A stretch of DNA of 49,672 nucleotides. Origin: Ignavibacteriota bacterium. Lineage in GTDB: Bacteria > Bacteroidota > Ignavibacteria > Tepidaquicellales > OLB5. Both the position numbers and the translations under genes were made by a program. Below, piece by piece: positions 18,277-26,372 of the stretch. Where the stretch lies: positions 1-49,672 of the forward strand of contig RPQH01000026.1 in the NCBI GenBank assembly GCA_003820375.1, written 5' to 3'. The stretch's first letter is position 1. Each line of letters starts with the position of its first letter. The notes beneath the pieces are model-generated. The model searched no databases. It was given only the letters and a program-made list of their open reading frames with translations, and had not been told where the DNA came from.

Positions 18277-19533
18277 TTAATTTATCCGGGTTAATTTAAC
18301 ATTCATAGGATCAGTTACATTTTTAAGCAGAAGATATCCGGATATAAAAAATACAGAAAGTGCTAAAGCTGCAAGGCGTTGATCGCCTGTCAGCCATGAT
18401 ATAATACCGAAAGTAAAAGGACCGAGAATCGTAGAGGTTTTTTCGAACAATCCGTAAAAACCAAAGAACTCGGTCTTTTTTTCGTCAGGAACAAGAGTTG
18501 ACATGAAGCTTCTGGATAAAGCCTGTGAAGAGCCAAGCAGGAATCCCGCGAAAAATCCAATAATCATAAAAGTAACTTTATCGGTAACTAAATATACAGC
18601 AAGCGTAAGGATTGTCCATAAAATTATTATTAAGCTGATAGTCTTTTTTGTGCCTCTTTTATCTGCTATGTAGCCGAATATAAAAGAACCTAACAGTGCC
18701 GTTACCTGAACAATAACAAAAAAAATGACTAGTTCTGACATTGAAAAGCCAAGAGTAGTCTGTGCATAAATGCCTGAGAAGAATATTATAGTATTTACTC
18801 CATCAATATATAAAAAATAGGATAGTAAAAATTTTCTAAGATTTGAATAATTCTTTACATGTTTAATTGTATCGGCCGTTCTCTTTATACCGATGCTTAA
18901 GAATGAAGATATATTTCCAGTTCCTTTCGCGTGTGTGCTTCTTTCTTTGATAAAGATAAACATAGGTAAAGAGAATATGAGGTAAAGACCTGCACATGCA
19001 GCAAACATTAAAGGCGGATTATCCTGCAATACAAGAACCACGGCAAGTGCTGCTAACGAACCAATATATCCGACTGCATAACCGGCAGAAGATACTTTAT
19101 TATAATTTTCCGGTTCGGTTATTTCTTTAATGAATGCATCATAAAATCCCAGGCCTGCCTGAAAGCCAATATTGGATAAAATAAACAGGAGCATACCCCA
19201 TAATATCATTCCCTCCCTGACAAAAAACAAAAAAGCCGTTGTAATTATAGCGAGAAATGTAAAAAAGATAAGAAAAAGTTTTTTATTTCCGTAATGATCT
19301 GCTGCCGCTCCGAGCACCGGGGCTAATAATGCAACAATTATCATTGAAATATTAATAGATGAAGACCAGTAGAAATCAGCTACCGGTAAATTCAGTGCAA
19401 CTACTTTTTTAAAGTAAACAGCATAAACAAAAGCAACAACAATAACTGCATATGATGAATTTGCAAAATCAAATAATGTCCACAGAAATACTTTCCCGGT
19501 GAACCATTTTCTGTCCGCGGAAGATACTGTCAT
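18277..19533 (-). CDS. MFS transporter, UMF1/Atg22-like
   Basis: A 418-residue inner-membrane protein with about 12 transmembrane helices. The opening FLWTLFDFANSSYAVIVVAFVYAVYF block is characteristic of the UMF1 family (bacterial relatives of the vacuolar effluxer Atg22), and an LGAAADHYGNKK loop supplies the MFS motif between helices 2 and 3. The substrate is unknown; eukaryotic relatives export amino acids. It is the last gene of a minus-strand series (DUF218 protein, nusB, this) with a 21-bp gap after nusB, so it is probably co-transcribed. Confidence 0.88.
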   Translation of the reverse strand: MTVSSADRKWFTGKVFLWTLFDFANSSYAVIVVAFVYAVYFKKVVALNLPVADFYWSSSINISMIIVALLAPVLGAAADHYGNKKLFLIFFTFLAIITTAFLFFVREGMILWGMLLFILSNIGFQAGLGFYDAFIKEITEPENYNKVSSAGYAVGYIGSLAALAVVLVLQDNPPLMFAACAGLYLIFSLPMFIFIKERSTHAKGTGNISSFLSIGIKRTADTIKHVKNYSNLRKFLLSYFLYIDGVNTIIFFSGIYAQTTLGFSMSELVIFFVIVQVTALLGSFIFGYIADKRGTKKTISLIIILWTILTLAVYLVTDKVTFMIIGFFAGFLLGSSQALSRSFMSTLVPDEKKTEFFGFYGLFEKTSTILGPFTFGIISWLTGDQRLAALALSVFFISGYLLLKNVTDPMNVKLTRIN

Positions 19534-19554
19534 TTGGTTAACTTTATGAAAAAA

Positions 19555-20028
19555 TTATTCTTCGTTATCGGATTTTGTTGAGTGGGAAATTAAGCCTTTC
19601 CCGGTTTTCTGAATCTCATTACTATCTTTTAGCTTCATTAATAATGAATCAAGTATTCCGTTTACGAATTTACCCGAATTTTTTGTGCTGTAATCTTTTG
19701 CCAGGTCAATTGCTTCGTTAATTGAAACCTTGGGAGGAATTTCTTCAAAATAGAAAAATTCACATAAACACATTTTAATAATTATGAAATCTATTAAAGC
19801 TATTCTTTCTATATCCCAGTTATCAACCGTTGTTTTTATAAGGGTATCAAAATGTATCCTGTTCTCAACAACATGATGGATAAGCTTATCGGCAAAATAC
19901 TTACTGTCTTTATCGGCAATATCCGAAAGAAGATCAACTTTGATCTTTTCGATAGGGTCCTTTGACAGCTCATGTGCGTAAAGGACTTGCAGTACTCTTT
20001 CTCTTATTTGTCTTCTGGTAATTGACAT
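19555..20028 (-). CDS. nusB: Transcription antitermination factor NusB
   Basis: A 157-residue helical protein. The opening TRRQIRERVLQVLYAHEL, the central RIALIDFIIIKMCLCEFFYF and the C-terminal PPKVSINEAIDLAKDYSTKNSGKFVNGILD are all diagnostic of NusB, which binds boxA RNA with S10 in rRNA antitermination. Length is normal, with a short charged tail. It sits 14 bp after the DUF218 membrane protein gene and 21 bp before the MFS gene, a tight minus-strand operon. Confidence 0.95.
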   Translation of the reverse strand: MSITRRQIRERVLQVLYAHELSKDPIEKIKVDLLSDIADKDSKYFADKLIHHVVENRIHFDTLIKTTVDNWDIERIALIDFIIIKMCLCEFFYFEEIPPKVSINEAIDLAKDYSTKNSGKFVNGILDSLLMKLKDSNEIQKTGKGLISHSTKSDNEE

Positions 20029-20042
20029 TATTTTTTTAGATT

Positions 20043-21152
20043 TTACCCTATTCCGAATAACCAGAAAAGGACAATTGCAAAACTCTCTTTTAAACTATAA
20101 TAAAAAGTTGATTCTGTTGATAACGGTGTATCTGAAGCTACTGTTTTAACACTCATTCCGAAAAAATTACATATCTGTTTAGACCTGAATAAATGAAAAT
20201 TATCTGTAATAATAGCGATTTCTTTCCAATTATTCTTTATGTAAAAATTTCTGTTAATATATATCATCTGCTCAAGCGTCGAATTTGATTTGTTTTCGAC
20301 GAATATATTCGATTCATTAACCCCTTTTTTCAGAAGTTCGTTCTTAGAAACTTCCGCTTCAGTCATTTCACCCGGGGCTCCGCCCCCGGTTAACACTATA
20401 CTTTTTATTAATCCTGAATTATATAATTCCGCACTTTTGTTTATTCTTTCCCTTAGCACAGGGGATGGCCTGTTACCTCCCCATACCGCTGCTCCTAATA
20501 CAACTCCTGCATCAAGCTGTTGTTTGCTATTAGTTATCTTATCAAGATCATCACTGTAATAATATACAGATGCAAATATTGCTCCAACGGTTATTACAAC
20601 AACAAAAATTGTTAACCATATACTCCTGAAAAAGTAATATTTTTTCAGAGCAGAGAACGATAATACGCATAAAGAAATAGTCAAAAAAAGCTCAGCTACT
20701 GCAAACAAAGATAATAAAACTATTTTTGTCCCTTTAGCGTTAAGCTGAATAAATTTAACCGTGTAGCTGTCTATTGCATCAGAGCTTGGAATATACAGCG
20801 CAAAAGTCAGCAAAGCAGTCAAAATTAAAGAAAATAAAAATAAAATTCTGAGTGCAGATTCGTTGACTTTTCCAATATAGATAAAAATATTTATTAAAGC
20901 CGCAGCAGACAATAAAAACAGAATAAGCCAGAATAAATTACCTGTATAAAAAATATTGAAATTGGAAGAAAGGTCTTTTAAGAATTGTCTTGAGAAAAAA
21001 CCACTTGCAGAAAAGTTATTATAATATTTATAACTTTCCATAATAACCAGTACAGTAAGTTCAAATAAAATAAGCCCCGCTGCCAGCATTCTTTTAAATA
21101 AAAGTACCCTGCGGTTCGGTAATACCAATCTATCTGAATGTGAATATGCCAA
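20043..21152 (-). CDS. Membrane protein with DUF218 (YdcF/SanA/ElyC-like) domain
   Basis: A 369-residue protein with five or six N-terminal transmembrane helices (about 15-205). A C-terminal DUF218 domain starts near 212: DAGVVLGAAVWGGNRPSPVLRERI, then IVLTGGGAPGEMTEAEVSKN, SNSTLEQM and IITDNFHLFRS. E. coli relatives SanA and ElyC affect envelope barrier function and peptidoglycan/lipid carrier metabolism, while the biochemical activity remains unclear. First gene of the minus-strand nusB operon, reading away from the outer-membrane gene at 21359. Confidence 0.85.
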   Translation of the reverse strand: MAYSHSDRLVLPNRRVLLFKRMLAAGLILFELTVLVIMESYKYYNNFSASGFFSRQFLKDLSSNFNIFYTGNLFWLILFLLSAAALINIFIYIGKVNESALRILFLFSLILTALLTFALYIPSSDAIDSYTVKFIQLNAKGTKIVLLSLFAVAELFLTISLCVLSFSALKKYYFFRSIWLTIFVVVITVGAIFASVYYYSDDLDKITNSKQQLDAGVVLGAAVWGGNRPSPVLRERINKSAELYNSGLIKSIVLTGGGAPGEMTEAEVSKNELLKKGVNESNIFVENKSNSTLEQMIYINRNFYIKNNWKEIAIITDNFHLFRSKQICNFFGMSVKTVASDTPLSTESTFYYSLKESFAIVLFWLFGIG

Positions 21153-21358
21153 AGATAACGGTTTTATGCTTTTTTCAGAAAATTACACAATATATTCCGT
21201 AAATTGATTAAAAACTTTTTTAATGTAAATAAATAAATAAATGACTATTAAAAGTTATATTTTACAGTATTTACGTACATCATGAAAATCGGACTTGTTT
21301 GGTCGTAATTTAAATTTTAATTTTGTGTATTATATTATTAATTATTGAAAGGGAAAAC

Positions 21359-22165
21359 ATGTTCAATTTTGTTAAATTTTCTGTCTCAGTTCTTCTTTTA
21401 ACTTTATTTATGCTTCCATCTCAAATATCAGCCAATGAAAGAAAATTTTCATACATTTATGAAAGTTCTGTGCTTGGCAAGGGTTCTAAAGAAATAGAAA
21501 TATGGACTACACCGCGTTTAGGAAAAGATGAGGGTTTTTACGCGAGGTTAGACCACAGAGTTGAATTTGAGGTTGGTATAAGCAATAAGCTGCAGGCAGC
21601 TTTTTATCTTAATTTCAGAAATGTTACAAGAGATAATAATACCGGTATAAACACCACACAGTTCAGATTCCAGGGATTCTCAACGGAATTTAAATACCAG
21701 GTATCAAGTCCTTCAAGAGATGCGTTAGGATTTGCATTATATGGTGAAGCCGGATTTAACACAGATGAAATTGAGCTTGAAACAAAATTAATTTTTGATA
21801 AAAGGATTAAAAAAACAACATTGGCATTGAATCTTGTATTTGAGCCGGAATGGGCATTAACACCCGGAAAATCCGAACTTGAAATGAAGCTTGAAGGTGT
21901 ATTTGGCCTAAGTTATGCTTTTTCTCCTGTATTTTCTGCTGGATTTGAAACAAGGCAGGTAAATGTAATGAATGATGAAGGTAAAATTGAACATTCTGCT
22001 TTTTTTGCAGGACCTGTCATCTCAGTCTCTCAACCATCATGGTGGATGGCTTTGACTGTGCTGCCTCAGGTTGCAGGGTTAAAAGGAAAGCCTGAAGGTA
22101 AATCACTAAATCTGACTGAGTTTGAAAAATTCGAAACAAGATTATTAGTGGCATTTCATTTATAA
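21359..22165 (+). CDS. Outer-membrane beta-barrel protein of unknown function
   Basis: A 269-residue protein read from ATG 21359, which follows GAAAGGG. An alternative TTG 36 bp upstream gives a poorer signal peptide. Signal peptide to about residue 24 (QISA). The mature part has alternating strands (RLDHRVEFEVGISNKLQAAFYLNF, FRFQGFSTEFKYQV, ALGFALYGEAGF, FETRLLVAFHL) and a terminal hydrophobic strand. It ends five bases before the cytochrome gene, so the pair is an operon. It may be a porin or scaffold for a periplasmic redox protein; I do not recognise a named family. Confidence 0.75.
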   Translation: MFNFVKFSVSVLLLTLFMLPSQISANERKFSYIYESSVLGKGSKEIEIWTTPRLGKDEGFYARLDHRVEFEVGISNKLQAAFYLNFRNVTRDNNTGINTTQFRFQGFSTEFKYQVSSPSRDALGFALYGEAGFNTDEIELETKLIFDKRIKKTTLALNLVFEPEWALTPGKSELEMKLEGVFGLSYAFSPVFSAGFETRQVNVMNDEGKIEHSAFFAGPVISVSQPSWWMALTVLPQVAGLKGKPEGKSLNLTEFEKFETRLLVAFHL

Positions 22166-22170
22166 TAATT

Positions 22171-22509
22171 ATGCTGAATAAACTCTTATTAATTTGTGTA
22201 TCTTTGATTCTAATTTTGTTTATAAAAGTTACATTTACAGAATCTAATTTTTATTACGGCAATAATGCTTTAAGTGATTCAACTGCACCGGCTGTTGAAA
22301 GTGACTCCTCATTGATAATTGCAAGATTGCAGGAAGGAAAGCAGCTGTATAAAAAGAAATGCAGCACATGCCATACACTTTACAAACCAAAAGAATTTAA
22401 GCTGAATGTATGGAAGGAAAATCTTGAAGAAATGAAGGTCAAAGCAGACCTGAGCAAAGATGAATATAAACTGATATTTGATTATCTTGCAGCAAATTGT
22501 AAAAAATAG
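22171..22509 (+). CDS. Small monohaem c-type cytochrome, membrane-anchored or exported
   Basis: A 112-residue protein. A hydrophobic N-terminal segment (5-22) is either an uncleaved anchor or a signal peptide, followed by an Asn/Ser/Ala-rich linker. A compact domain has one haem c site, CSTCH (Cys64, Cys67, His68). Met88 is a plausible distal ligand. A second Cys (110) near the end is unusual. The gene follows the outer-membrane barrel gene by 5 bp. It is probably an electron carrier or sensor in the periplasm. The cobalamin riboswitch begins ~50 bp later without a clear terminator in between. Confidence 0.82.
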   Translation: MLNKLLLICVSLILILFIKVTFTESNFYYGNNALSDSTAPAVESDSSLIIARLQEGKQLYKKKCSTCHTLYKPKEFKLNVWKENLEEMKVKADLSKDEYKLIFDYLAANCKK

Positions 22510-22560
22510 ATAGATTGAAATTACTTAGAATAAAGATTATATTACAATAGTTCTTATAAA

Positions 22561-22745
22561 TATATGTTTTTGGTTTAGGGAATCCGGTGCAAACCCGGAG
22601 CTGTCCCCGCAACTGTAAAAGAGAAAACCGGTCAAATTGCCACTGCGGCGCCACAACGTCATGGGAAGGCGTCCGGGAAATGCTCTTAAGTCAGGAGACC
22701 TGCCTGAAACATAACTTTCTATGAATCTTCGAGGGCAAAGATTAT
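22561..22745 (+). promoter_or_regulatory. Cobalamin (AdoCbl/B12) riboswitch 1
   Basis: The conserved core is unmistakable: GGAATCCGGTGCAAACCCGG, then CTGTCCCCGCAACTGTAA, GCCACTG, GGGAAGGC and the B12-box end GTCAGGAGACCTGCC, followed by the TCTTCGAGGGCAAAG tail. It precedes a terminator at 22765-22822, so cobalamin binding is expected to stop transcription of the Dph6-like/btuB/DUF6580 unit. Confidence 0.97.
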
Positions 22746-22764
22746 AAAGAAATAATGAGTTTAT

Positions 22765-22822
22765 AAAACTCCCGTATTTTTTTCCATTGCTATTGGAGAT
22801 GTAAAATAACGGGAGTTTTTTT
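22765..22822 (+). terminator. Riboswitch expression-platform terminator
   Basis: An 11-bp stem (AAAACTCCCGT with ACGGGAGTTTT) has a ~33-nt loop and a T-run, 20 nt after the riboswitch. It is the predicted OFF structure. The second riboswitch has the same layout. Confidence 0.88.
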
Positions 22823-22834
22823 ATTGGAGAAAAG

Positions 22835-22917
22835 TACTCATCCTATGACTATATTATATAAATAAAGAAAGCTTTAAAGCTTATAAATTTTTTATTAATG
22901 AAGTCATAGGATGAGTA
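22835..22917. repeat. 83-bp inverted-repeat element with perfect 16-bp arms
   Basis: TACTCATCCTATGACT at 22835-22850 is the exact reverse complement of 22902-22917. The AT-rich centre holds a second perfect palindrome, AAGCTTTAAAGCTT (about 22869-22882). It lies between the riboswitch terminator and the first start codon (22936). It could be a MITE-like insertion or an mRNA hairpin; I found no second copy in the window. Confidence 0.9.
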
Positions 22918-22935
22918 AATAACGGAAATAAACTA

Positions 22936-23649
22936 ATGATAAAATATAAAGCGGTATTAAACTGGAGCGGCGGGAAAGATTCAAGCTTATCTTTATATAA
23001 AGTGTTAAAAGATAAAAGATATGATGTGTGTTCATTGTTAACAACAATTAATGATGAATTTAACAGGGTATCTATGCATGGTGTGAGAACCGAACTGCTT
23101 GAAGCACAGGCAAAAGCTATCGGAATACCGCTGACAAAAATAATGCTCCCTGAAGTATCGGATATTGAGACTTATAACAATGTTATGTTCAAAACAATGG
23201 ATAATTTCAGGAAACAATTTATTTATACATCTATCTTTGGAGATATCTTTTTGGAAGACCTGAGGAAATACAGGGAAGAACAATTAGCTAAGCTTAAGAT
23301 AAGCGCATATTTTCCGTTATGGAAGAAATCTACAAAGAGTCTTGTTAAAGAATTTATTGACCTTGGATTCAAAGCAGTTGTAGTTTGTGTAAATGAAAAA
23401 TATCTTGATAAAAGCTTTGCCGGAAGAATAATTGACGAAAGTTTTCTCAATGATCTGCCGGCAAATGTTGATCCTTGCGGTGAAAACGGAGAATATCATT
23501 CATTTGTATTTGCAGGACCAATATTTCAAAAGCCGGTTAATTATAAATTAGGTGAAATTACTTACAGGCATTACACTGACCCTACAAACGGGCAAAGCTC
23601 ACTTTCTTTCGATACGGGCTTCTGGTATTGTGACCTGATGTTGAATTGA
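22936..23649 (+). CDS. Dph6-related ATP pyrophosphatase (adenine nucleotide alpha-hydrolase fold)
   Basis: A 237-residue cytoplasmic protein. The N-terminal PP-loop LNWSGGKDSSLSLY (Ser11 to Ser17) binds ATP. MHGVR at about 40-44 and GENGEYHSFVFAGPIF near 183-198 are the family blocks shared with diphthine-ammonia ligase Dph6, which amidates a carboxylate through an acyl adenylate. Bacteria lack diphthamide, so the bacterial substrate is different and unknown. It is the first gene after a cobalamin riboswitch and 4 bp before btuB, which suggests a role connected with corrinoids, for example amide chemistry on a corrinoid or precursor. That is inference. Confidence 0.88.
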   Translation: MIKYKAVLNWSGGKDSSLSLYKVLKDKRYDVCSLLTTINDEFNRVSMHGVRTELLEAQAKAIGIPLTKIMLPEVSDIETYNNVMFKTMDNFRKQFIYTSIFGDIFLEDLRKYREEQLAKLKISAYFPLWKKSTKSLVKEFIDLGFKAVVVCVNEKYLDKSFAGRIIDESFLNDLPANVDPCGENGEYHSFVFAGPIFQKPVNYKLGEITYRHYTDPTNGQSSLSFDTGFWYCDLMLN

Positions 23650-23653
23650 ATTA

Positions 23654-25642
23654 ATGTTATTTAAATTATTACAAATATTATTTTTCATCCTGTTTGGCGG
23701 CGGTATTTTACTGGCACAGGGAATGAACGGCAGTAAGGATAGTATTGCGACAAATGAAATACTTGTTACTGCCAATAGAATTCATATGTCCGTTAAATAT
23801 TCACCGAATAAGATACAATTATTGAATGAGGATTTTATTGCTAAGCTGAACGGCAGCAGGTTATCGGATGCACTAAGCTTTTCAGATGCTGTGTTCATTA
23901 AAGATTATGGTTCAAATTCAGGTTTAAAAACCATATCACTCAATTCAACGCAGAGTGAGCAGACAGTAGTGCTTCTGGATGGAGTGAAATTAAATAATAA
24001 TCAGCATTCGCAGTTCGATTTCAGCTTGCTTCCGCTGGATGATATATCCCGTATAGAAGTATCCAAAGGCGGTTCATCTGCTTTGTATGGAAGTGAGGCA
24101 ATTGGCGGAGTAATTAATATTATTACTAAAGAGAATAATAATAAACGTTTCAGTGCAGAGCTTAAAACAGAGCTCGGTTCGTTCGGATTGAAAAAGTTTT
24201 ATATTAAGGGTTCACAAAATATCAATAAGTGGTTTAAGTATAAATTATCTTTCACAAACGAAGCCGCACCAAATGAATATGATTATTATTTCTTTGACGG
24301 ATTTTCGGATGTGGTGAAGCAAAGGAAGAATGCAGATTATAAGACTTCTTCTTTAAACCTGGATTTTGATTTAAAACCTGATTTAAAATCTTCCATTAAT
24401 GTTTTTACTATATATAATTTTTTTGAGAGAGGGCTGCCGGGTGCAGAGCTTGGCAGTACATCTTCACCTGCAAGAAGAATTGACAGGGATGTTATTTCAT
24501 CAGCATCATATAGCAGAATATTTAACAGCTTTTTAAATTTAAAATCCAACATAAGCTATAAATATTCATTAATGAGCTATTATGATACATCAACATTTAA
24601 CCTGTCGGCAAAGCTCAACAGCTTTTATAAATTAAATTCATATATCCATTCTTCCTCATTGTCATATGCAGGAGAAAAGGGATATGAAATTAATACAGGG
24701 TATGAAATAAGCCATAACCAAATAAGAAGTAATGAAACCGAAGAAGGAAAATTGTTCCAGGCAGCGTTATTTGCTGCAGGAAAATTTGAATTTAATAAGG
24801 ATGGGTGGTTTTTTGCCCCCATTACTTTATACCCTTCTGTGCGTTATGATTACTATTCTAACATTTCACAGAAAAATGTTATAACAGGAAAGCTCGGATT
24901 GAATGTGCAGCCGTTTGGATGGATGAATTTAACATTAAAATCATCAATAGGGAATAATTTCCGTGCACCGAATTTTAACGAATTATACTGGCTTACGCTT
25001 GGCAATAAAAATCTTCTTCCGGAACGTTCTATCAGCTTTGATGCAGGATTATATTACAGCTTTGATTTATTGGGAAACGATGAAGTTGAGTTTTCTTATT
25101 TTTATATTGATACAAAAGACAGGATAATCTGGAAACCCGGTAAAGATAATTTATGGAGACCAATAAATATTGACAGGGTAAAATCGGAAGGTATAGATGC
25201 AAGTTTAAAAAGTACATTCGATATTTTGGAAAGAACAAGTATTTCAGCATCAGTGAATTATAATTATGGTACGGCAATAAAGAAGAACAGCGATTTTCCA
25301 GGTGACCCTGCATATAATAAGCAGTTAATATATATACCCCAGGAGTTTTTCAAATCATCACTGGGATTTAGCTATTTACCTAAGAGCAAAATAGTTAAAT
25401 TAGTAACTTTACAGGGTTTTTATACTTTTACCGGTAAAAGGTATACCGATTTTAATAATTCAAGGTTTGTACCTTTTTATGAGTTAATTGATGTAAACGC
25501 AGGTATAATAATGGCTTTTTTTAAAACAGATGTTTCACTTAAATTTGCAGTCAATAATATCGTAAATGAAAAATACGAGGTAATTGCGGGTTACCCAATG
25601 CCTCTGAGAAATTATAAAATTCAAATTGGAATTAAATATTAA
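23654..25642 (+). CDS. btuB: BtuB-like TonB-dependent cobalamin receptor
   Basis: A 662-residue outer-membrane receptor. Signal peptide to ~22, a TonB-box-like NEILVTANR near 36-44 and a plug (about 45-160) with VVLLDGVKLNNN, DISRIEVSKGGSSALYGSEAIGGVINIIT. The barrel includes the RAPNFNELYW segment and ends with aromatic GIKY. Size and plug match BtuB, which carries cobalamin across the outer membrane. The assignment rests on the upstream cobalamin riboswitch plus architecture. The start is 4 bp after the Dph6-like stop, so the genes form an operon. No TonB/ExbBD or BtuCDF is in the window. Confidence 0.88.
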   Translation: MLFKLLQILFFILFGGGILLAQGMNGSKDSIATNEILVTANRIHMSVKYSPNKIQLLNEDFIAKLNGSRLSDALSFSDAVFIKDYGSNSGLKTISLNSTQSEQTVVLLDGVKLNNNQHSQFDFSLLPLDDISRIEVSKGGSSALYGSEAIGGVINIITKENNNKRFSAELKTELGSFGLKKFYIKGSQNINKWFKYKLSFTNEAAPNEYDYYFFDGFSDVVKQRKNADYKTSSLNLDFDLKPDLKSSINVFTIYNFFERGLPGAELGSTSSPARRIDRDVISSASYSRIFNSFLNLKSNISYKYSLMSYYDTSTFNLSAKLNSFYKLNSYIHSSSLSYAGEKGYEINTGYEISHNQIRSNETEEGKLFQAALFAAGKFEFNKDGWFFAPITLYPSVRYDYYSNISQKNVITGKLGLNVQPFGWMNLTLKSSIGNNFRAPNFNELYWLTLGNKNLLPERSISFDAGLYYSFDLLGNDEVEFSYFYIDTKDRIIWKPGKDNLWRPINIDRVKSEGIDASLKSTFDILERTSISASVNYNYGTAIKKNSDFPGDPAYNKQLIYIPQEFFKSSLGFSYLPKSKIVKLVTLQGFYTFTGKRYTDFNNSRFVPFYELIDVNAGIIMAFFKTDVSLKFAVNNIVNEKYEVIAGYPMPLRNYKIQIGIKY

Positions 25643-25664
25643 TTCTATCTAAAGGAGAAATAAA

Positions 25665-26201
25665 ATGATAAACCTGGTTTCCGCTATTTTACTAATATTG
25701 TTCGCGGCATTTTCACGGCTCATGCCGCACCCGGCAAATTTCGCACCGGTTGCTGCTATAGCTTTGTTTTCAGCAGTGCATTTAAACAACAAGAAGCTGG
25801 CATTTATTGTACCGCTTGCAGCTATGTTAATAAGTAATTTGTTTCTCGGTTTTTATGCCGGTATGGAATGGGTATACGGAGCATTTGCTGTAATAGTATT
25901 AGTCGGATACTGGCTAAAAGGCAGAATGGAAAATTCAAAAGGCGGAAAGAAGCTAGCTTATCTTTTCGGAACAACCGCCGCAGCATCAATTATATTTTTC
26001 ATTATATCTAATTTCGGAGTATGGATGACCGGAACAATGTATGCTTTGACATTTGATGGGCTTGTTCTGTGCTATACAATGGCAATTCCTTTTTACAGGA
26101 ACTCACTTGCAGGCGATTTGTTCTATGTTACAGTAATGTTCGGTATTTATGCTTTGGTAACAAGGTACGCAAAGACCCCGGTTTTAGTGAAAAACAAGTA
26201 A
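25665..26201 (+). CDS. DUF6580-like integral membrane protein, putative corrinoid transporter component
   Basis: A 178-residue, very hydrophobic protein with five or six transmembrane helices. The N-terminal SRLMPHPANFAPVAAIALFSA segment and the FGVWMTGTMY and PFYRNSLAGDLFY segments are typical of the DUF6580 family of putative transport proteins, which resemble ECF S components in size and layout. It lies 22 bp after btuB behind AAAGGAG, so it belongs to the riboswitch-controlled operon. With no BtuCD here, it is a candidate inner-membrane step for cobalamin or a precursor. The transport role is inferred. Confidence 0.78.
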   Translation: MINLVSAILLILFAAFSRLMPHPANFAPVAAIALFSAVHLNNKKLAFIVPLAAMLISNLFLGFYAGMEWVYGAFAVIVLVGYWLKGRMENSKGGKKLAYLFGTTAAASIIFFIISNFGVWMTGTMYALTFDGLVLCYTMAIPFYRNSLAGDLFYVTVMFGIYALVTRYAKTPVLVKNK

Positions 26202-26244
26202 GAGTTCAGAGAGTTCTGAGAGTTAATGGAACTATAAAGATAAA

Positions 26245-26312
26245 GATTCCCCTCTTGAGAGGGGTGGATTCTACAATAGCGTAAGCTATTGTAGAAGACG
26301 GGGTGTGTTCGG
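26245..26312. repeat. REP-like palindromic intergenic repeat
   Basis: Two hairpins are adjacent: CCCCTC-TTGA-GAGGGG (26249-26264) and a 12-bp stem TTCTACAATAGC-GTAA-GCTATTGTAGAA (26269-26296), followed by GACGGGGTGTGTT. The wording matches a class of short palindromic repeats seen widely between bacterial genes. It lies between the DUF6580-like gene and metH and could act as an mRNA stabiliser or weak terminator. Confidence 0.75.
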
Positions 26313-26342
26313 GAAATTTTAAAATAATATTCTATCAAAGGG

Positions 26343-26362
26343 ATTCCCGCTTTCGCGGGAAT
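26343..26362. repeat. Hairpin ATTCCC-N8-GGGAAT overlapping an alternative metH start
   Basis: A perfect 8-bp stem (ATTCCCGC with GCGGGAAT) and a 4-nt loop. It fits the pattern ATTCCC-8 nt-GGGAAT of the Neisseria dRS3 repeat, which may be convergence only. The repeat includes the first two bases of an in-frame ATG at 26361, which argues for the ATG at 26373 as the real metH start. Confidence 0.7.
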
Positions 26363-26372
26363 GGTTTTAAGA

